DNA of 64,000 bases from Grammothele lineata (GCA_002150815.3 NDFF03000382.1:248001-312000), one strand, 5' to 3'. Numbered from the stretch's first letter, positions 21,967 to 33,865 are shown. A program made the numbers and translations. Notes: generated by a model from the sequence alone, not told the origin.

Positions 21967-24900
21967 ATGCCTGAGGTGATCGAGATCCTGAGCGATAGCG
22001 AGGGTTCTGGGGACAGCCCGCAGCAACAACGAGACCGGGGCGAGAAACCTAACGGGTCTGATGATGTGGAATGTTTAGGATTTCGTAGGCACAAAGACAG
22101 TATGAAAACCAAGCAAGAGCTCGCAGACCATGGGCTCTCATACATGGGTCATGATGTCACCAACAGTGTGTTCAACAACACCAGTACGTCTCCTCAACAT
22201 CTATGACTACATTGATGCTAAAAGGCTGAACAGCTCAAGTTAACAGGGGCAGTACAGGCAAGGATAGACCTTCGCATATTGCAGGAATACCATGCTCATA
22301 CTGATTATCAAGCACAAAGCCTGAATACTGGCAGAAACAATGCAGGCAAGTGATCCGAAATTCGTCGAAATTGCATATGGTCTTACCAGCATTACGACAA
22401 GAGCAGATAACCCCTTCGTCATCAGCGATACCGATGACGAAGCCGCGCCATCATCTTCCTCAAGCAGGCCAAAGTCCTCTCACAAAAGCGCTCGGAAACC
22501 TCGAGAGCCTAGCATCGGTTCGTCACGGTCGGAGCAGCTCGAGGTAAGACTTATTCACCAGCAATTTACTATATGTGAAGCTCACAAAGTAAATATGCAT
22601 TGACCTCTAGCGTGAGGAAGAAGACTATGCTGGCTCTCTGTTCAGCCTTGATATCCAATATGATGAGAAAGTCGGTGAATATTCAGTGTTTTAAAAATCT
22701 TACTGACTGTAGGTTGAAAGACCCAGGGTAGCCTACGACTTGATGTCGAAAGTGGTCTCTACAGCGATCCTACTTTCGATCAATTGGAAGGATCTTTAAC
22801 TGATCCCAAAGCAACCTGGAAAACCCCACTAGCAGATCAAACATATAGTGCCCACAGTATCTCTGGGATGTTTGACTGGACATCGTCTTGGCAACCCGGA
22901 CCTAGTGGGTTTCAAGAGCATGCACCCCCTCTACATACATTCGAAATAGTGAGGATCACCTTTGGCTGTCTTCTCGGCTCACTTACATGACTAGTGCCTA
23001 TGTTAGTACCAGCAAATTTTCTACCCTATCCCACGTCCAAGAGTACAACAGCAGCCCAGCAGGGGGAGTTCAGGAAGGCCACCTCTCCCTTCTGCTCATC
23101 TGCTCACAAGAAACAGGATTATCCACGCGCCAAAAGGCATGTTCCAATACCCATGTTTGGGATGCATTGCATATATAAGTTCTAACACCTATTTGTAGAT
23201 ATCAACACTATTGTGCAATCACAACACCTCGTGGTTGTAGCTAGTGCTGTGCCAGGTGGAGAGTGGGATAGTAAGCATTCAAATGAATCTTCGCCTGCTT
23301 CTATTGTTCACTGAGTCACAGATGCACCTGGAGATTACAATTCAGAAGGATCTCTTAGCATATGGGATCATCGACAAGGTGTGTCACTGTCCTAGGATTC
23401 GTGAAATGAAGAAGATTGTCTGATGTCTCCTAAGTACACACGCTTTTTGAACACAGCATCGATAGTGAGTTATTACGCTATTCAATACCCGTTGGTTCTT
23501 GTCTCACCAGTCATCCACACAGCCACTGCTTCGGAATGGCGTTCGAAACACTATCTCACCGTCAACGATGTTGCTATAGACCCCGAACGGTGAGTCAACC
23601 TTATGTTTCAGCCACTGGCCTTGGCTGGCAGATTTATCTTTCTTAGTCCTATGAGGTTTGTGTCAGCAGCCAGGGACCACAAGATTGTACTATGGGACCA
23701 TTCCATACGTGATGATCAGAATGCACCCACAATCATTGCTCGTAGTATGTCGATGATTGGCTGTGTTGTTATTGTGTATTCTCAACCAGCACATAGCTTC
23801 ATGTGAAGATAATCCAGAAGTGGTTAAATTCCGGCCCCAAGGAGGCATTCTCGCTGTCCAATGCAACGATGGGTATGTCCTGCACTTTATTTCCTTAACC
23901 CAACCGGCCTCATCCAAGATACAGCACGATCTTACTGCAGGATCCCCGCACCCTCCACCCAGTGGGCGACTCGCCGTTAGAAGTCGCTCGTCCCGGCACC
24001 AACCACATGACGGCAGAGATGGCATGGGGCTTAGGCCCGACGGAACACCTCATCTTCGCCTCATCCGATTGTCCTGACGATCAAACCGGGTTTCACAAAC
24101 TGTTCAACATTGCTTCGCAACGGTGCGTGCTCGAGTTCGACGCGAACGAGGAGGCTTGCAACACCCTCGCCCTCGATCCGGTCGGTGCGTCCGTCATCAT
24201 TGCCCGTACTTGCGCCTTCCTCACGTTCCTCCGCAGGGCGCATGCTCTATATCGCGACCGAAACTTCCGGCGAGCACACCCATACGCTCCGTGTGTACGA
24301 CGCCACGTCCAATGCTGGGAGAAAGCCCGTGCAACAAGTCGCATTCGAGCCGTTTGCGCCCAGCTACATCAGCACGCGCAGCGCGGATGTAAACGCACTC
24401 GCGGTAAGCCCGGACGGGCTACTCGTCGCGGCGGCGCGCTCGGACAACTGGCTGGACGTGTACGACACGCGCATGCTCACGCGTGGGCCGCTGCTCAAGC
24501 TCGCACACGAGGGCGAGCATGACCCGACGAAGCAGGACACATACGGCGTTGTTAAAGCGCAGTGGGTCGAGGGGCGGCCGTGGGGATTTGGGCTCGTTTC
24601 GGGAGGAATCGACGGTGCGTGTCTGACAGCTTACATCTCCTTGAGGGCGTACTTGACCTACGGATACGGGTGCCAGGCTGTATCCGATTATGGGACGTCA
24701 AGAAAGCGGATGACGACCCGCTCAACGGGACCACTCTCGCCAAGGTGGACTACGACATTGCCACATTCTGCCTCGGAGACGTGTACAAGGACGAGATTCC
24801 TATCATCGTGTATGCCACCTTCTCAGATATTTGCAACTGCCACTGACTGTAGCTTGTCTGGCAGCGGAGAACGATCTGGACAGGTCACTACCTTCACCTT

Positions 24901-25014
24901 TGGAGGAGAGAAAGACGACCATCGGCCTCGGTAAATTGGAACGAGCTTGATGCCGCGGAACACCGTACTCGTTTCTTCTCGAGTATTGAGCCTGGCGAAG
25001 ACGCAGCAGAATAG
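21967..25014 (+). CDS. WD40-repeat protein with N-terminal SUMO-interaction-like motifs
   Basis: Many short exons. The N-terminus MPEVIEILSDSEGSGDS and a later block NPFVISDTDDEAA each have a hydrophobic strand followed by Ser/Asp/Glu, the form of a SUMO-interacting motif. A Ser-rich basic segment SSSSSRPKSSHKSARKPREP follows. The second half is a WD40-type propeller: GSLSIWDHRQG, FVSAARDHKIVLWDHSIRD, DNPEVVKFRPQGGILAVQ, VYDATSNAGRKPVQQVAFEP, VNALAVSPDGLLVAAARSDN and CIRLWDVKKADDDPL. The 3' end is ambiguous: one frame stops at about 24934, but the frame NELDAAEHRTRFFSSIEPGE, stopping at 25014, looks more like protein and was used. No named orthologue is recognised. Exon joins between 22.2 and 23.6 kb are uncertain. 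Confidence 0.65.
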
Positions 25015-25172
25015 TTTCTAGAGCGAATTATATTGTAGTCAGGACAATCGAGCGAACGTTATACATTCCACAGATACAGATACAACTAATAACATACTGA
25101 GGGTAGCAGACGAGAGCAACACAATCAATGACAGGCATACGGACGTCCCAGGACAGACATGCGCTAAAGCGT

Positions 25173-28100
25173 CTACGGGCCCACGCGCGCGAGGCTTTCG
25201 AGCTCCTGGAAGAGCATCGCGTCAACGACCTCGGGGTGCATCATCAGTCCGAACGTGACGTCCTCCTGGTACGCAGCTAGCATGCCGAGTCCACGCTCGA
25301 CGCGCGCGTCCCCGTGCTCCCCATACCCGACCCCGAAGGCGAGCGTCGGGCCGGACGCGGTCCCCGCGTCGAACGCGTCCGCAGCGTCGTCGACGACCTT
25401 GAGAAGCTCGATCGCGCGGCGGAGCAGGCTCGCGAACGTCGGCCGGCTCTCCATGGGCAGACCGAGTAGGAGCTTGCGGAGGAGGCGGAGGACGACCTTC
25501 GGGAAGCCGAGCGCGCCGTCACGCTTGGCGCGCTCCTTGAGCGGCGGGGGCGCGAGGAAGGCAAGCGCATACAGGGAGAGAACGAGCCGCTCGAGGTAGG
25601 CGATCCAGCTCTCGCGCATGATTACTTGGAAGTCGTGGTCGGTCACAGGCAGGCGGTGAACGAGCGCCTCGAAGAGCGTCCAGATCCAGGGCGAAGGGAC
25701 AGAGTGTGCGACCGCGCGGCGGTTGTCGTCGGGAAGGGTGAAGCGGGAGAAGGCCTCGAGGGCGTGGTTCGCAAGAGAGGGTGGGGAGGGAGGCTTCGGG
25801 TGGTGCGAGCTCAAGCCTCCCTGAAAAACGTACTGGAAGGGCGTGATTGCCTCGGAGGGGTCGACGAGGAACGACGCCATGAGCTCGAAGGCTCGCCGGA
25901 TGGTGAGTCGCAACGTCTTGCTCAGCGTCGTATCCGAGAAGTCGATGGACCAGCCGAAACTGATCAACATGTGAATGACCTCTTTCCTTATCGTGAGGAG
26001 GTCCACGAGGGAGAGGATGGGAGAGAGGGGCGTAGGTGTTGCGGACGCTTTGGAAGGTGCGAGACTACATAGCCGCATAAGGACGTGCATGAGCTTCTCG
26101 TGTTTCGCCAGATATACGGCGCTGGCTTCGTCTCCTTGTGCGATGCTGCGAACGATGAATACCACCATGAGCACAACGTCCGCCCGTCGCGGACCCGGGC
26201 CGTGGCTCGAGTCTTTTATCCCCTGTCCCGCCTTGAGCGCAGCAAACGGCTTCGCCTCGTCCTCTACGATCATGCTAACCAGCTCTTTGTGGGTGATGAG
26301 AGGCGCGTCCTCGTCCAGCTCGCCGTCGTCTTCCATACCCTCGAACGCAAAATCCTCCATGAGATCGACCGCCTCATCCAGTAGCTCCGGCGCCTGAGCA
26401 ATGGGGAACCCGATCTCGCGGTCGCGTTCCCGCGCGTGTTGGTTATGAGGTCGGACGAGCGTGAGGAGCCCGAAAGTCGTGAGGGAATACGAAAGCTCGG
26501 TGGTAATCCGCGAGCGCAGAGAGAGCGTAAGCGCGTCGATGTCGACGTGCCCAAACTCGTCGCTGTGCTTGAGCGGTCTTGCAGTCAGACGTTGCCACTC
26601 GGCTTGGATCTTGTCGAGGTCGCGACCGCCGTACGTCTGCAGCTCCGGCGCAAGCGGAACATATTCGATCTTGCGCCGCGAAGGCTGACGAATAGTGCGT
26701 GTAATGGTGGGAACAGTAGGGTCGGATACTTGCAGAGGTGCGGCCGACTGTATAACATGGTAAGGCGACTTTCCAGTATCCATAACAAAATGCAACTTAC
26801 GGCGCGGGAATCCGATACATCCGAGCCTCCTGAATGGTCTGTCAGGAACCCTCGCGGTGATCAGTAAACAAACACGCACCTGTCTTCTGTCTGGCACGCT
26901 TCGGGTCCGACTCTATCGCTTCCTGCATCTTCCGCTTCCGGCTCTCCAGGTCATGGTCAAGGTCAGCCGACCCATTCGACTGAGGTCCGGCTATCTGGGG
27001 AAATGCTCCCGGCTGCATAGCAGACATTGGGCCCATACCACCACCATTCATCGCCGGATGACCCGCACCATTCACCGGCATTCCCGCGCCTGCGCCCGAC
27101 ATGATGTTAGGAGCGTGGAACGGCGTCGCCTGGGCGGGCGAAAACTGACCAGGGAGAGGGCCGTCCATAAGTCGTGGCGCGCTGCCCTGGGGCATGCCGG
27201 CGGGGTGCATCGGGCCCTGGCCGGGCATGCTGCCGGCGGGGCGCATATGTTGGTTCATGCGGTTGCGCTCCATCATACTCTTACGGTACGCGTCCTCGTA
27301 CGGGAAGAGAATGGCGCTATAGTAGCGGTCGAGGATGTTGACGACCATGGCCTCCGGCTGGCCGTCAGGGCTGGGCACAGCTTCGGGAAGGCCGAGCTGG
27401 AGGCGGACGGCGTTCCAGCCGTTGCGGTTCGCGCGGACCTGACGCGCGCGTGCGCCGTTGAACGACGCGTCAGGAGAGAGCAAAAGGATGGGTACTCACC
27501 GACGCGTACCCGCCCGCGTTTGTGACAATGTTCCAGAGCCTGAAGAGGTCTACCTCCTTGCCTGCGAGGCGGATGATACCGAGGTCGGACGGGGACACCT
27601 CGAGGGACTTCCAGGGGACGTTGGCAGCGTCGAAATTTGCGGGGAGGGGGACGCCAGTGAGCTGGGGAGGGAGCGGGGTGTTCCTGGTGGCCATGAGGTT
27701 GGCGAGGCCGTTGAGCCAGTTGCGCTTGCGCTGCTTGAGGTCGGGCTGCATCTGGGGCGCATTGTTCTGGGGCGGGGGCTGCTGGGGGGGCTGGAGGGGC
27801 GGGGCGGGGGCGGTGAGGTCGGGCGTATGTGGGGATGGTGGGGAGAGAGAGACGTACGTTCATGTTCTGGATTGACGCCTGGAGGTCCTGGAGGGGGGAG
27901 AAGGGATGGAGGGCGGTGTCATGGGGCGCAGTGTCTGGGCGGGAAAGCGAGCTGGTCGACATTCCCCCGAAATAAGACGCCGAGGTTCCGCCTGGCGCAG
28001 AGCGGTTGGCGGCCTTTGCGAGACTCGTGGCCTGCAGCGCCGCCATCTGCTTCGCCGCCAGCGGGTCCAGACTGCCGACGTTGAACGGCAGCGCCCCGCC

Positions 28101-28261
28101 CCCGTCCCCCACGCCCCCGCCGTGCGCCCCGAAGCCTCCCCCGCCGAGCGCGGGGCCGGGCGCGACGTTTGGCACGTTGGGCTGCCTGCGACGGCCGCCA
28201 CCGGGGTTAGTTCGCGAGCACAGCGGTCGGGGCGAGGGCAGCACAGGGCAGGGACGTACAT
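25173..28261 (-). CDS. SWI1: ARID-domain subunit of the SWI/SNF chromatin remodeller (Swi1/ARID1-like)
   Basis: A reverse gene. The Gly/Pro/Met-rich N-terminus starts with MQPNVPNVAPG and contains LAAKQMAALQATSLAKAA. The ARID DNA-binding domain follows: KQRKRNWLNGLANLMATRN, PPQLTGVPLPANFDAANVPW, LGIIRLAGKEVDLFRLW, NIVTNAGGYASVRANRNGW and AVRLQLGLP. A Met/Gly/Pro-rich linker with SRKRKMQEAIESDPKRARQK leads into one large 3' exon (25173 to about 26890) that is alpha-helical: LTLSLRSRITTELSYSLTTF, LEAFSRFTLPDDNRRAVAHS and LERLVLSLYALAFLAPPP. That layout matches the BAF250/Swi1 C-terminal armadillo-like region. Swi1 targets SWI/SNF to promoters. The first coding exon probably holds only AT of the start codon (28261-28260), with G in the next exon after a 74-bp intron. 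Confidence 0.85.
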
Positions 28262-28489
28262 CCGAATCTGATCTTGCACCTACTGTCGTCTCTTCGATTT
28301 CGATTCCGAGAGCACCAGTCCTGAGTCTGCCTTGTTCCTCCGCAGCCCTGCCACCGCAACCCCGCTCGTGCACGGCCCCGTCCCTGCCGTCCTCGGGCGC
28401 TCTCGTCACCCTCCGTGACTCCCATCACGCTCTCGGGCGTCCCAGCCCCAGACGCGCGCCTCTCCTCCCTCTGCATTTTTCATCCTCCC

Positions 28490-29123
28490 ATGCCTGCCTC
28501 CGAAATAGACGACATCTTCGCCTCCAAAGGAAAGCAAAAGGCTGCGGTGCCGCCAAAGGCATCGACGTCTGCTTCTGTCCTTCCTGAAAAAAAGAAAAAG
28601 AAAAACAAGGACAAGGAAAAGTCGGCCAAGCGGAAGCGCGAGGACGACGCCGGGGAGGGCGCGGACGCTGCTCCTGGCAAACTTCCTAAACGTCCGGTCC
28701 CAGAGACTGTCTTCGATCCATCTTCCGGCCTTCCCTCTTCTGGAAAAGCAAAAGTTGGTAAGGCAGACAAGCCCGCAGTCGGCGTGGCAAAGCCCAAGCG
28801 TCCAAAGAAGGACCGGGAGGACGAGGACCGTTTCAAAGACTCCCGGGGCACTGGGCCCCGTACGTTTCGCTTCATTCGCTGTCCTGAGCCTTCTGCCGAC
28901 GCCCTTCCTACAGGACGAAAAACAGAAGAAGGATTCTCTATCTATAAGGAAGATGAGCTCGGCATCAACGCCGAGGGCGGTGGTGAGTCCTTTGTCCCTT
29001 CATCGCCCGTTCAAAGCTAAATGACCTCTGCAGATACCCCGCTGTGCCCCTTTGACTGCCAATGCTGTAAGTTGGTCCCGTTCGTATGTCATTTACGCGT
29101 ACTGACGTCTCGTAGGTTTTTGA
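28490..29123 (+). CDS. DUF1764 family protein (short, Lys-rich, C-terminal CPFDC...CCF)
   Basis: Exons 28490-28859, 28914-28982, 29034-29066 and 29116-29123 give 159 residues. Most of the protein is charged and low-complexity: KKKKKNKDKEKSAKRKRED, then KRPKKDREDEDRFKDSRG. The end, KTEEGFSIYKEDELGIN then GGDTPLCPFDCQCCF, is the diagnostic DUF1764 signature, including its terminal Cys cluster. The last two exons are tiny: one of 33 bp, then one of 8 bp whose first two bases finish the penultimate Cys codon. The function of DUF1764 is unknown; the polybasic body suggests a nuclear or nucleolar protein. It is divergent from the Swi1-like gene with about 230 bp between starts. Confidence 0.9.
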
Positions 29124-29887
29124 TTGTATTCATACCGTATCTGTAGCCTCTAGGATTATACCCCGCACCAGCGTGAACTGTGACCAGCCCTGGCTCTATC
29201 GAAGCCTCGCCTACCGCTCCGGCAATGGTAGACCGAGGTCAATGTGTAGCCAAGACCAATACGGATTCCTCCTTTTACGAAGCTGTGCCGTCACGACATC
29301 CATTGACGACGTGCTACACTCGAGGAAAGACATCTTTTACGGCAAATCTCTTCGCCGAATCTTTGCGTACGCATGTACTGTCGTATTCTCTAGCGTACGC
29401 CTCTGACCAGAGCCCGTAGACACCGTGTAGCTATCTTGGTTAACAATGATATCGTTATAAACCCCTTCTTGCTCTGTCCTCTGCGCCATCGTTTGTTATT
29501 AGGCTGCTAAGGTATCCTCTGCTGTCGTTATGCTCTACGACTCCACGAGGTCAAATCGCAGCCAAGATTGTCGGTCCTCAGTCCAATCAGGGTGTTCATG
29601 CCTTAGATTGTGGGCACTTGTTCGAAATACGAGGTAGATTGTATCGTGTTGTAACCAATCATGTCGTCTACAAATGGAAGAGAGGCTTACGCCCAGTACT
29701 TCACATCAGCGCGCGCGACCGCACATAGTTCAAGATAAGTACATCAAGCTCTTCACTGCTACTGAGACAAATGGATGCGTTCTGTATGCCTGGATGCGAT
29801 GATACGGAGTCTACAGAAACAATTCAGGCCACGTTCTGACCGATGCATAACTTCAAGCACGCCTCCCTCTACTAGCACTCCCAAGAC
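29124..29887. other. Convergent intergenic region, no gene seen
   Basis: About 760 bp between the DUF1764 gene and the arrestin-like gene, both ending into it. Short open frames here have no splice partners or recognisable motifs. Nothing else is seen. Confidence 0.5.
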
Positions 29888-32238
29888 TCAGCGCTGCGAG
29901 TCGTGTACGAGATCCATGTACGGCGGCGGGTGCACCACCCGCCCGTGGTCCTCGTGGTCCTCGTGCCCCATGTCCAAGTCCATTTCCATGCCCATGCCCG
30001 GCACGCGGTACGGCGGCGGCGCGTGCCCGTGCGCGCCCTCTTCGCCCTCGACATCGTCTGCCGCAGCCCGGTGCGGGATCGCTAACGGGGGCAGCGGCGC
30101 CGGCGGGCTCTGCGCGCGCGCAGGCGGGGGCGTGCCCCCCTCGCGCGCGTGCGTGTGGGCCGCTCCGGGTGCGCGGAACTCAGCAGAGTCGATCGACGGC
30201 GGCGGGTCCGACGGGTCGTCCATCGGGGGCGGAGGAGGCGGCGGGCCTGCACTGCCCTCAATGTCCGGCGGAGGGTCGTGCAGGTCGAGGTCGTGGTGGC
30301 GGAGGTGGTGCGGGTGGTGCTGGTGGTCGAGTGCGAGGCCAAGCGCCTCAATCGCGGCCCCGGCCTCGCCGGGGGTCATGCTCGCGAGCCCGGTCACATC
30401 CGCATCGTGCGTTGCCATCTCGAGCGAGGGCGGGGGAGTTCCCGCGCGCCGCTGCTGTTCATGTGCGAGCGCGAGCGCAGCGTCGTCCGCATATCCGTCG
30501 AACTGGTCCGCGGGTCGGAAGCCGAAGAGCGTGCCCTCACCCGCGAACACGGGCTGCTCCTCCGAAGACCGTACCGTGCCGTCGACCGCGTGCCCTGCTC
30601 CGCTCGGTGGAGCGAGCGACGGGTCCTCGGAAGGAGGCACGTAGATCTCCTGCTCAGACTCGAGAAAGGTGGGTAGCCGGGAGGTCGAAGCTTCGGACTC
30701 AAAGAAGGTGGGCGGATGGGAGGAAGTGGACGCCTCAGCTTCGGCAGTCCAAAAAGGTGGTGGTGCTTCGCGCTCCTCGAAGGGAGGGGGCGCGCCGGCG
30801 ACCGCGCTAGGACCCGCTTCCGAGTATTGTGGTACTTCGACATCGTCCAGCCTGACTGTCCTAGAGGGCGGTTGGTCATGCTTTTTCAGATAGGCAGCGT
30901 CCACCGAGGGCTCTACCTCTGGAAGAGGAGCAGCGGGGGGAAGAATAAGCAGTGGTATTGACTCTGTAGAGACGCGCTCAGTGTGACTTGACATGTTCAT
31001 GAAAGTTGCGTGGACGAGCAGTCTAAACGACACAGTATGCAGCAGTGTCGACTGCGTGATAGACGCGCACTCGACTTCCGAATCCGCGGAGATGACTTCT
31101 TCGGCCGGGAGGGGATGGTAGGGAGTGCTTGACCGGGGAGCGTCGGAGGGCGGGTGTAGTACGAGTCGTATGCGGACGGGACGAGACGGATGGAGGCGGC
31201 ACGACGCGCCAGATAATGCCACAACTTTACGCTCTCCCGCTTCCTTCTCCATTGGCGCAAAGTCTAGGGCTTGCCGAGAAGTGGACGGGATGGGAGGTGG
31301 TCGCTTCTGGGATGGAGTCGATGGCTGCCCCTCGTCGTCCGGGGGCGCATCCAGGAAGTCGTAATCATTCAGCTCGCCTTCGTCTGTCTCGTCGTTCTTG
31401 ATGTGGATAATACGGACAAGCTCAGCACGGAGGTTCCGCAAGCGCATCCCTCGCTCCACAACGAACTCCGGGTCCGGCGTGGGCACCGTGATATAGATAG
31501 GGACGGGTTCTCCTGCTCTAAATGTTGTGCGGGGTAGTTGCACCTCGACTTTGCTCGGCTCAGAGATTGTCCATGTTTCCGGAGTGGGAGGAAGAACATG
31601 GGTGTGCGAAGTATACCTCCGTGTATGCACCAGGTACGAGCGGCGAATTGGTGGTATACCTTCGTCCAAGGGAATCACTGTCGCCGTGAGGACATGCACG
31701 AGCGACGAGCGGGATGTGTGGAGACACTGCGGCGTGTCGGCAGGAAGGGGTATTGAGAAGGCAAAGCTAGATCTTTGTTGGAGCGCAGAGTCGGGAGTCG
31801 CAGCCAGGATGAGTTCTGTGCTCGCGAGCTCGATTTCTCGTTGATGGGCCCTCTCGACCGACCGCAAGCCAACCGATCTTTCATGCTAGGACTGAGCACA
31901 CTGCATTCGCAAGGCACACAGAGTGCACAAACTCACACTTTCTGCCATCTGAATTCCGCCTGCGCGCTCTTAATCTGCAGCTCGCCCTCGATCGCCGCAC
32001 GCTCGTTGTCTGCGCCTAGGTATCCCTTCTGGAAGTGCACACCGCCGTCCGCGACGGGTATGATGACGATCTGGGGACCCGCCGGGGACGCGAGAGCCGA
32101 CGGCGGATCCGCATCTGAGAGGGAGTCGCTTACGCCGTCTGGCGCGGAGACAAAGCTGAGGTGGTCCGAGTCATCCGAGAGCTGTACGTCAGACTCGGAG
32201 GGTTCTTGGGTGTATGTCGGGGGCAGGTCCGCCGACAT
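29888..32238 (-). CDS. Alpha-arrestin-like protein with long Pro-rich, PPxY-containing tail
   Basis: Two reverse exons, 32238-31939 and 31885-29888, with a 53-bp intron, give 765 residues. The N-terminal arrestin fold starts at GGVHFQKGYLGADNERAAIE and continues with RSVERAHQREIELASTELIL, SSFAFSIPLPADTPQCLHTS, VQLPRTTFRAGEPVPIYITV and ATFMNMSSHTERVSTESIPL. The second half is disordered and rich in Pro, Glu, Ala and His. It carries two PPxY motifs near the C-terminus (APPPYRVP and HPPPYMDL), and the N-terminus has DLPPTYTQE. PPxY motifs bind WW domains of Rsp5/Nedd4 ubiquitin ligases, so the protein is probably an adaptor for endocytosis of membrane proteins. The membrane target cannot be told. 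Confidence 0.8.
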
Positions 32239-32750
32239 GGTGGGATGGCGGAGAGCTGGAGGCGTTTGCTCGAGGTCAGCGTGGTAGGTAAGCAAGATGC
32301 GGAGAGGGCATCGTCGGACAGGAGCGGTCGGACATGTGTTGCGTACACCAGTGCGCCTAAGCAGGAGACGAAGCCACAATTCTGTGCTCCGTGGCGCATC
32401 TCGCAGTCGACGTCTTCGGCTGATCGGGCCCTCCTCTACCCGCTCCTCTCCTCCGCGCCCGCCCTCCGCGTCGTCCCACCGTGGGCACGGCTCTGATACG
32501 GTCCCACCACGCTCTCATAGATGAAACCTACCCATTCAATCACATTCCTTCTCCGCAACAAACCGATCTACCGCAGACAACATCAATAAATGATATGTCG
32601 GTCCAATACGACAGCAAGTACATGTATGAGGAAGGGCATATAGATCAAACGGGAGTAAGGAGAAACGAGGAGGGTAAATGGTACTGTAAGAAGGCATTAG
32701 AGCTCGTGACAGGATGGGTGCAGGGGGGTGTCGTCTCGGGGACTGCGTGA
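32239..32750. other. Intergenic region, promoter of the arrestin-like gene and 3' UTR of the Rab5-like gene
   Basis: About 510 bp between two reverse-strand genes. No additional exon-like frame or repeat is seen. Confidence 0.5.
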
Positions 32751-33865
32751 TTAACAATTGCACGCATCCTTGCCCTTCGCGTTGTTCTCCTCGAGGTTGA
32801 CGCCTCCCTCCTGAGCACGACCAGATGCTGCGCCCGGGCGCTGACCGCCACGGGTCGACGCCAGGATCTGGTCGATGGGGATCTTCTTGGCTGCGTGAGT
32901 GGATTACGGGGAGCGCGGAGTGGTGAGTACAGCGCCTCTCGACAGGCACATAAGCGAGCCAACTTACCTATCTCGGTGAAGATTTCCACAACTCCGTCGC
33001 CCGTCTTCGCGGACGTCTCAAAGAAGAGCAACCCAGCCTCCTGCGCGTACGCCTCCGCCTCGTCCCGGGGAACCTGGCGAAGGCTCTCGGGCTCGCCCGA
33101 GGTCGCCGATTCGCCAGGGGTCGCCGTCGCGTCGTCCGCCTCGTCTTCGGATTCGGTCGCGCTTGACGAGGAGGCAGAAGGGGTGACGAGATCAATCTTG
33201 TTGCCCGCGAGGGCGATGACGATGTTGGGATTCGCTTGACGCTGAAGCTCCTTCACCCATGTCTTCGCTTTCTCCAGCGAAGACGCCTTAGTGACATCGT
33301 AGACAACCACAGCAGCCTGGGCGTTGCGGTAGTACATAGGCTATATGAGGACAAAACTTTATGAGCCACTGGAGTACCAAGGAAATGGCGATTGCTACAC
33401 ACCGCGAGCGAGTGGAAACGTTCCTGTCCAGCCGTATCCCAAATCTCATATCTCAACACACGGTCCTCCAGACGGCACTTCTGTGTAAGGAAAGCGGCAC
33501 CAATCGTTGGCTCCTTGTTGGGCTGGAATTCGTTCGAGACCTGTAACAGCGAGTTGCGGGAGAAGGCCAGAGATAGAGATGTAGCGACCACTCACGAAGC
33601 GCAGCACGATTGACGACTTTCCAACGGCCGCCTCGCCTATGAGGGGTTGTGATCCTCAGTTAATTGCTCCATTATAGAGTCCCATGCCCAGCAGTGTGCC
33701 GAACATCCAAATATTCCTTGCTACTACCCCGGAAAGAGCAGGCGGGAAGGTCGGAGGTGAAGTCCGAACGGCGTGCTGGGCGTGGATACAGGTGGGAGAC
33801 TCACCAAGCAACACAAGCTTGACCTGAACGGACCTCTCTGTAGAGCCAGAAGCAGCGTCGGCCAT
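32751..33865 (-). CDS. Rab5-family small GTPase (Ypt5/Vps21-like)
   Basis: Exons 33865-33805, 33636-33596, 33540-33403, 33340-32968 and 32890-32751 give 250 residues. All G motifs are present: GEAAVGKSS (P-loop), [11 protein letters not shown] (switch I, Rab5 type), [20 protein letters not shown] (switch II), [10 protein letters not shown] (NKxD) and [10 protein letters not shown] (SAK). The C-terminus KGKDACNC ends in CxC-type double cysteines for geranylgeranylation. The AAFLT switch and PMYYRNAQ motif are Rab5-specific, so the likely role is early endosome fusion and vacuolar sorting. An acidic Ser/Glu/Asp-rich insert of about 35 residues lies between NKxD and SAK, making the protein longer than the usual 200-220 residues. 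The start codon lies just before [18 protein letters not shown]. Confidence 0.93.

Noticed and set aside
25626..26384. Forward open frames overlapping the large Swi1-like exon
   Set aside because: Antisense shadows in a GC-rich exon; the reverse frame has family motifs and continuous coding quality.
27906..28587. Forward open frame of 193 codons across the Swi1-like/DUF1764 gap
   Set aside because: Most of it is antisense to the Gly/Pro-rich N-terminus of the Swi1-like protein. The real forward start is MPASEIDD at 28490, in another frame.
30149..30810. Forward open frames of 175-213 codons rich in Arg and Gly
   Set aside because: They are shadows of the Pro-rich tail of the arrestin-like gene on the reverse strand; no splice sites or motifs support them.
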